The notes beneath the pieces were generated by a model that was given only the letters and a program-made list of their open reading frames with translations, had not been told where the DNA came from and ran no database searches. A stretch of 7,094 bases of DNA, taken from positions 3,967 to 11,060 of the forward strand of contig MGNL01000088.1 of assembly GCA_001796785.1 (NCBI GenBank), given 5' to 3'. Position 1 is the first letter of the stretch. Each line of letters begins with the position of its first letter. Positions 6,302 through 7,094 of the stretch are shown here, in pieces. A program made the position numbers and the translations under genes. The stretch comes from Chloroflexi bacterium RBG_16_51_16 (GTDB taxonomy: Bacteria > Chloroflexota > Anaerolineae > Anaerolineales > Villigracilaceae).

Positions 6302-7094
6302 TGACTGCATTCTTCTCCTGGTATTTACTGATCTCGATCCTGGGTTGGATAACCTTCCCGCTGGCTTATTTCATTTTTCCCGCACTGGCCGATCGCGGAT
6401 ATGCGCTGAGCCGTGCGTTGGGGCTGTTCATCTCGGCTTATTTTTTCTGGCTGCTCGGCTCCTTCGGGATAGCTCAGAACGATCTCGGCGGGATATTCCT
6501 GGCGCTGGCCATTTTGGTCGGGTTAAGCATATGGGCTTATTCAAACCTGAAGCCATCCAGATCATTAGAGGATGGATCAAGCGCCACTCATCAACCGCCC
6601 ATCCAGGATTGGTTCTGGCAGAGTAAAACGTACATCGCCATTGTAGAAATCCTTTTTTTCAGCGCGCTCGCGCTGATGGCGTTCATCCGCTCCGCCAATC
6701 CCGAGCTCACCACGGCTGAGAAACCGATGGAACTGGCGTTCATCAACGCGATCCTCCGGTCGTCGGGATTCCCTCCGCACGATCCCTGGCTGTCGGGGTA
6801 CGCCATCTCCTATTATTACTTCGGCTACGTGATGACGGCCATGCTCGCCAGGCTGAGCGGCATACCCGGGAGCCAGGCCCACAACTTGATGACCGCGTTG
6901 ATCTTTGCCCTGGCTGCGGTTGGTTCGTATGGAATCCTATTCAACCTCCTGGCTCCAGGCGCGAATGGCGGTGATCAAAAACCTGATCCCTCTCCACCCT
7001 TGGGGGCAGTTCTCAGGCAATCGTTTCTCGCTCCACTTTTCCTGCTGATCGTTTCGAATCTCGAAGCGCTACTGGAAGTCCTGCATCGCCTGGG
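6301..7094 (+). CDS. Stand-alone DUF2298 / YYY membrane protein, N-terminal part (3' end outside window)
   Basis: An open frame runs from ATG 6301 to the right edge (264 full codons and two further bases). No ATG, GTG or TTG lies between the preceding in-frame stop (6205-6207) and this ATG, so the start is well set, although no Shine-Dalgarno sequence is visible. The protein begins with a membrane segment (residues 6-25, 'WYLLISILGWITFPLAYF'), then 'ADRGYALSRALGL', further spans, a polar stretch near 82-100 and the first-loop signature 'ANPELTTAEKPMELAFINAI' (132-151). Next come 'GFPPHDPWLSG' and the tyrosine run 'SYYYFGY' (170-176), which gives the family its YYY name. It is a paralog of the C-terminal half of the upstream fusion. 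The motifs 'GDLHAH', 'NTWD' and 'RMNTVFK' are expected beyond the window. A GT-C-like role in surface glycan assembly is likely but unproven. Confidence 0.93.
   Translation, partial: MTAFFSWYLLISILGWITFPLAYFIFPALADRGYALSRALGLFISAYFFWLLGSFGIAQNDLGGIFLALAILVGLSIWAYSNLKPSRSLEDGSSATHQPPIQDWFWQSKTYIAIVEILFFSALALMAFIRSANPELTTAEKPMELAFINAILRSSGFPPHDPWLSGYAISYYYFGYVMTAMLARLSGIPGSQAHNLMTALIFALAAVGSYGILFNLLAPGANGGDQKPDPSPPLGAVLRQSFLAPLFLLIVSNLEALLEVLHRL

Noticed and set aside
6345..6626. Plus-strand frame of 93 codons
   Set aside because: It overlaps the second DUF2298 gene, whose own frame shows the YYY motif and membrane spans; this alternate frame shows no motif.

Overview
The window is a densely packed, single-strand (+) stretch of four protein genes with no RNA genes, mobile elements or CRISPR. 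The proteins point to a member of the Chloroflexota, most likely Anaerolineae-like. This rests on the paired occurrence of large GT39-type membrane glycosyltransferases and 'YYY' membrane proteins (DUF2298 / TIGR03662, a family known mainly from Chloroflexota and some archaea) in moderately GC-rich DNA. The taxonomic call is inference from family content only.

Layout. Bases 2-925 hold the C-terminal part of a GT39-like membrane glycosyltransferase whose start lies before the window. Its stop overlaps the next start (ATGA, 922-925). Bases 922-5871 encode a 1649-residue polytopic protein that joins an N-terminal GT39-like unit (about residues 1-490), a non-membrane, probably extracytoplasmic region (about 490-774), a short linker (775-838) and a complete DUF2298/YYY unit (about 839-1649). 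After a 28-base gap, 5900-6265 encodes a 121-residue DUF952 protein, a small soluble family. After a 35-base gap, 6301 opens a second, stand-alone DUF2298/YYY gene that runs off the right edge (264 complete codons visible).

How they fit together. Three of the four genes are multi-spanning membrane proteins of the GT-C type or its relatives. They most plausibly transfer sugars from polyprenyl-phosphate donors to a cell-surface glycan or protein, though substrate and product cannot be read from the sequence. The order GT39, then a GT39-DUF2298 fusion, then DUF2298 means the same two modules occur here both fused and separate, which suggests that they work as a pair. The overlap and short gaps are compatible with one transcript. 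I found no convincing promoter or terminator inside the window. No stretch longer than 35 bases lacks a gene.

The most interesting points are the fusion and its separate paralogs side by side, a shared soluble cap motif in the two halves of the fusion, the uncharacterised soluble region and linker between them, and a DUF952 gene lodged within this membrane-glycosylation cluster.
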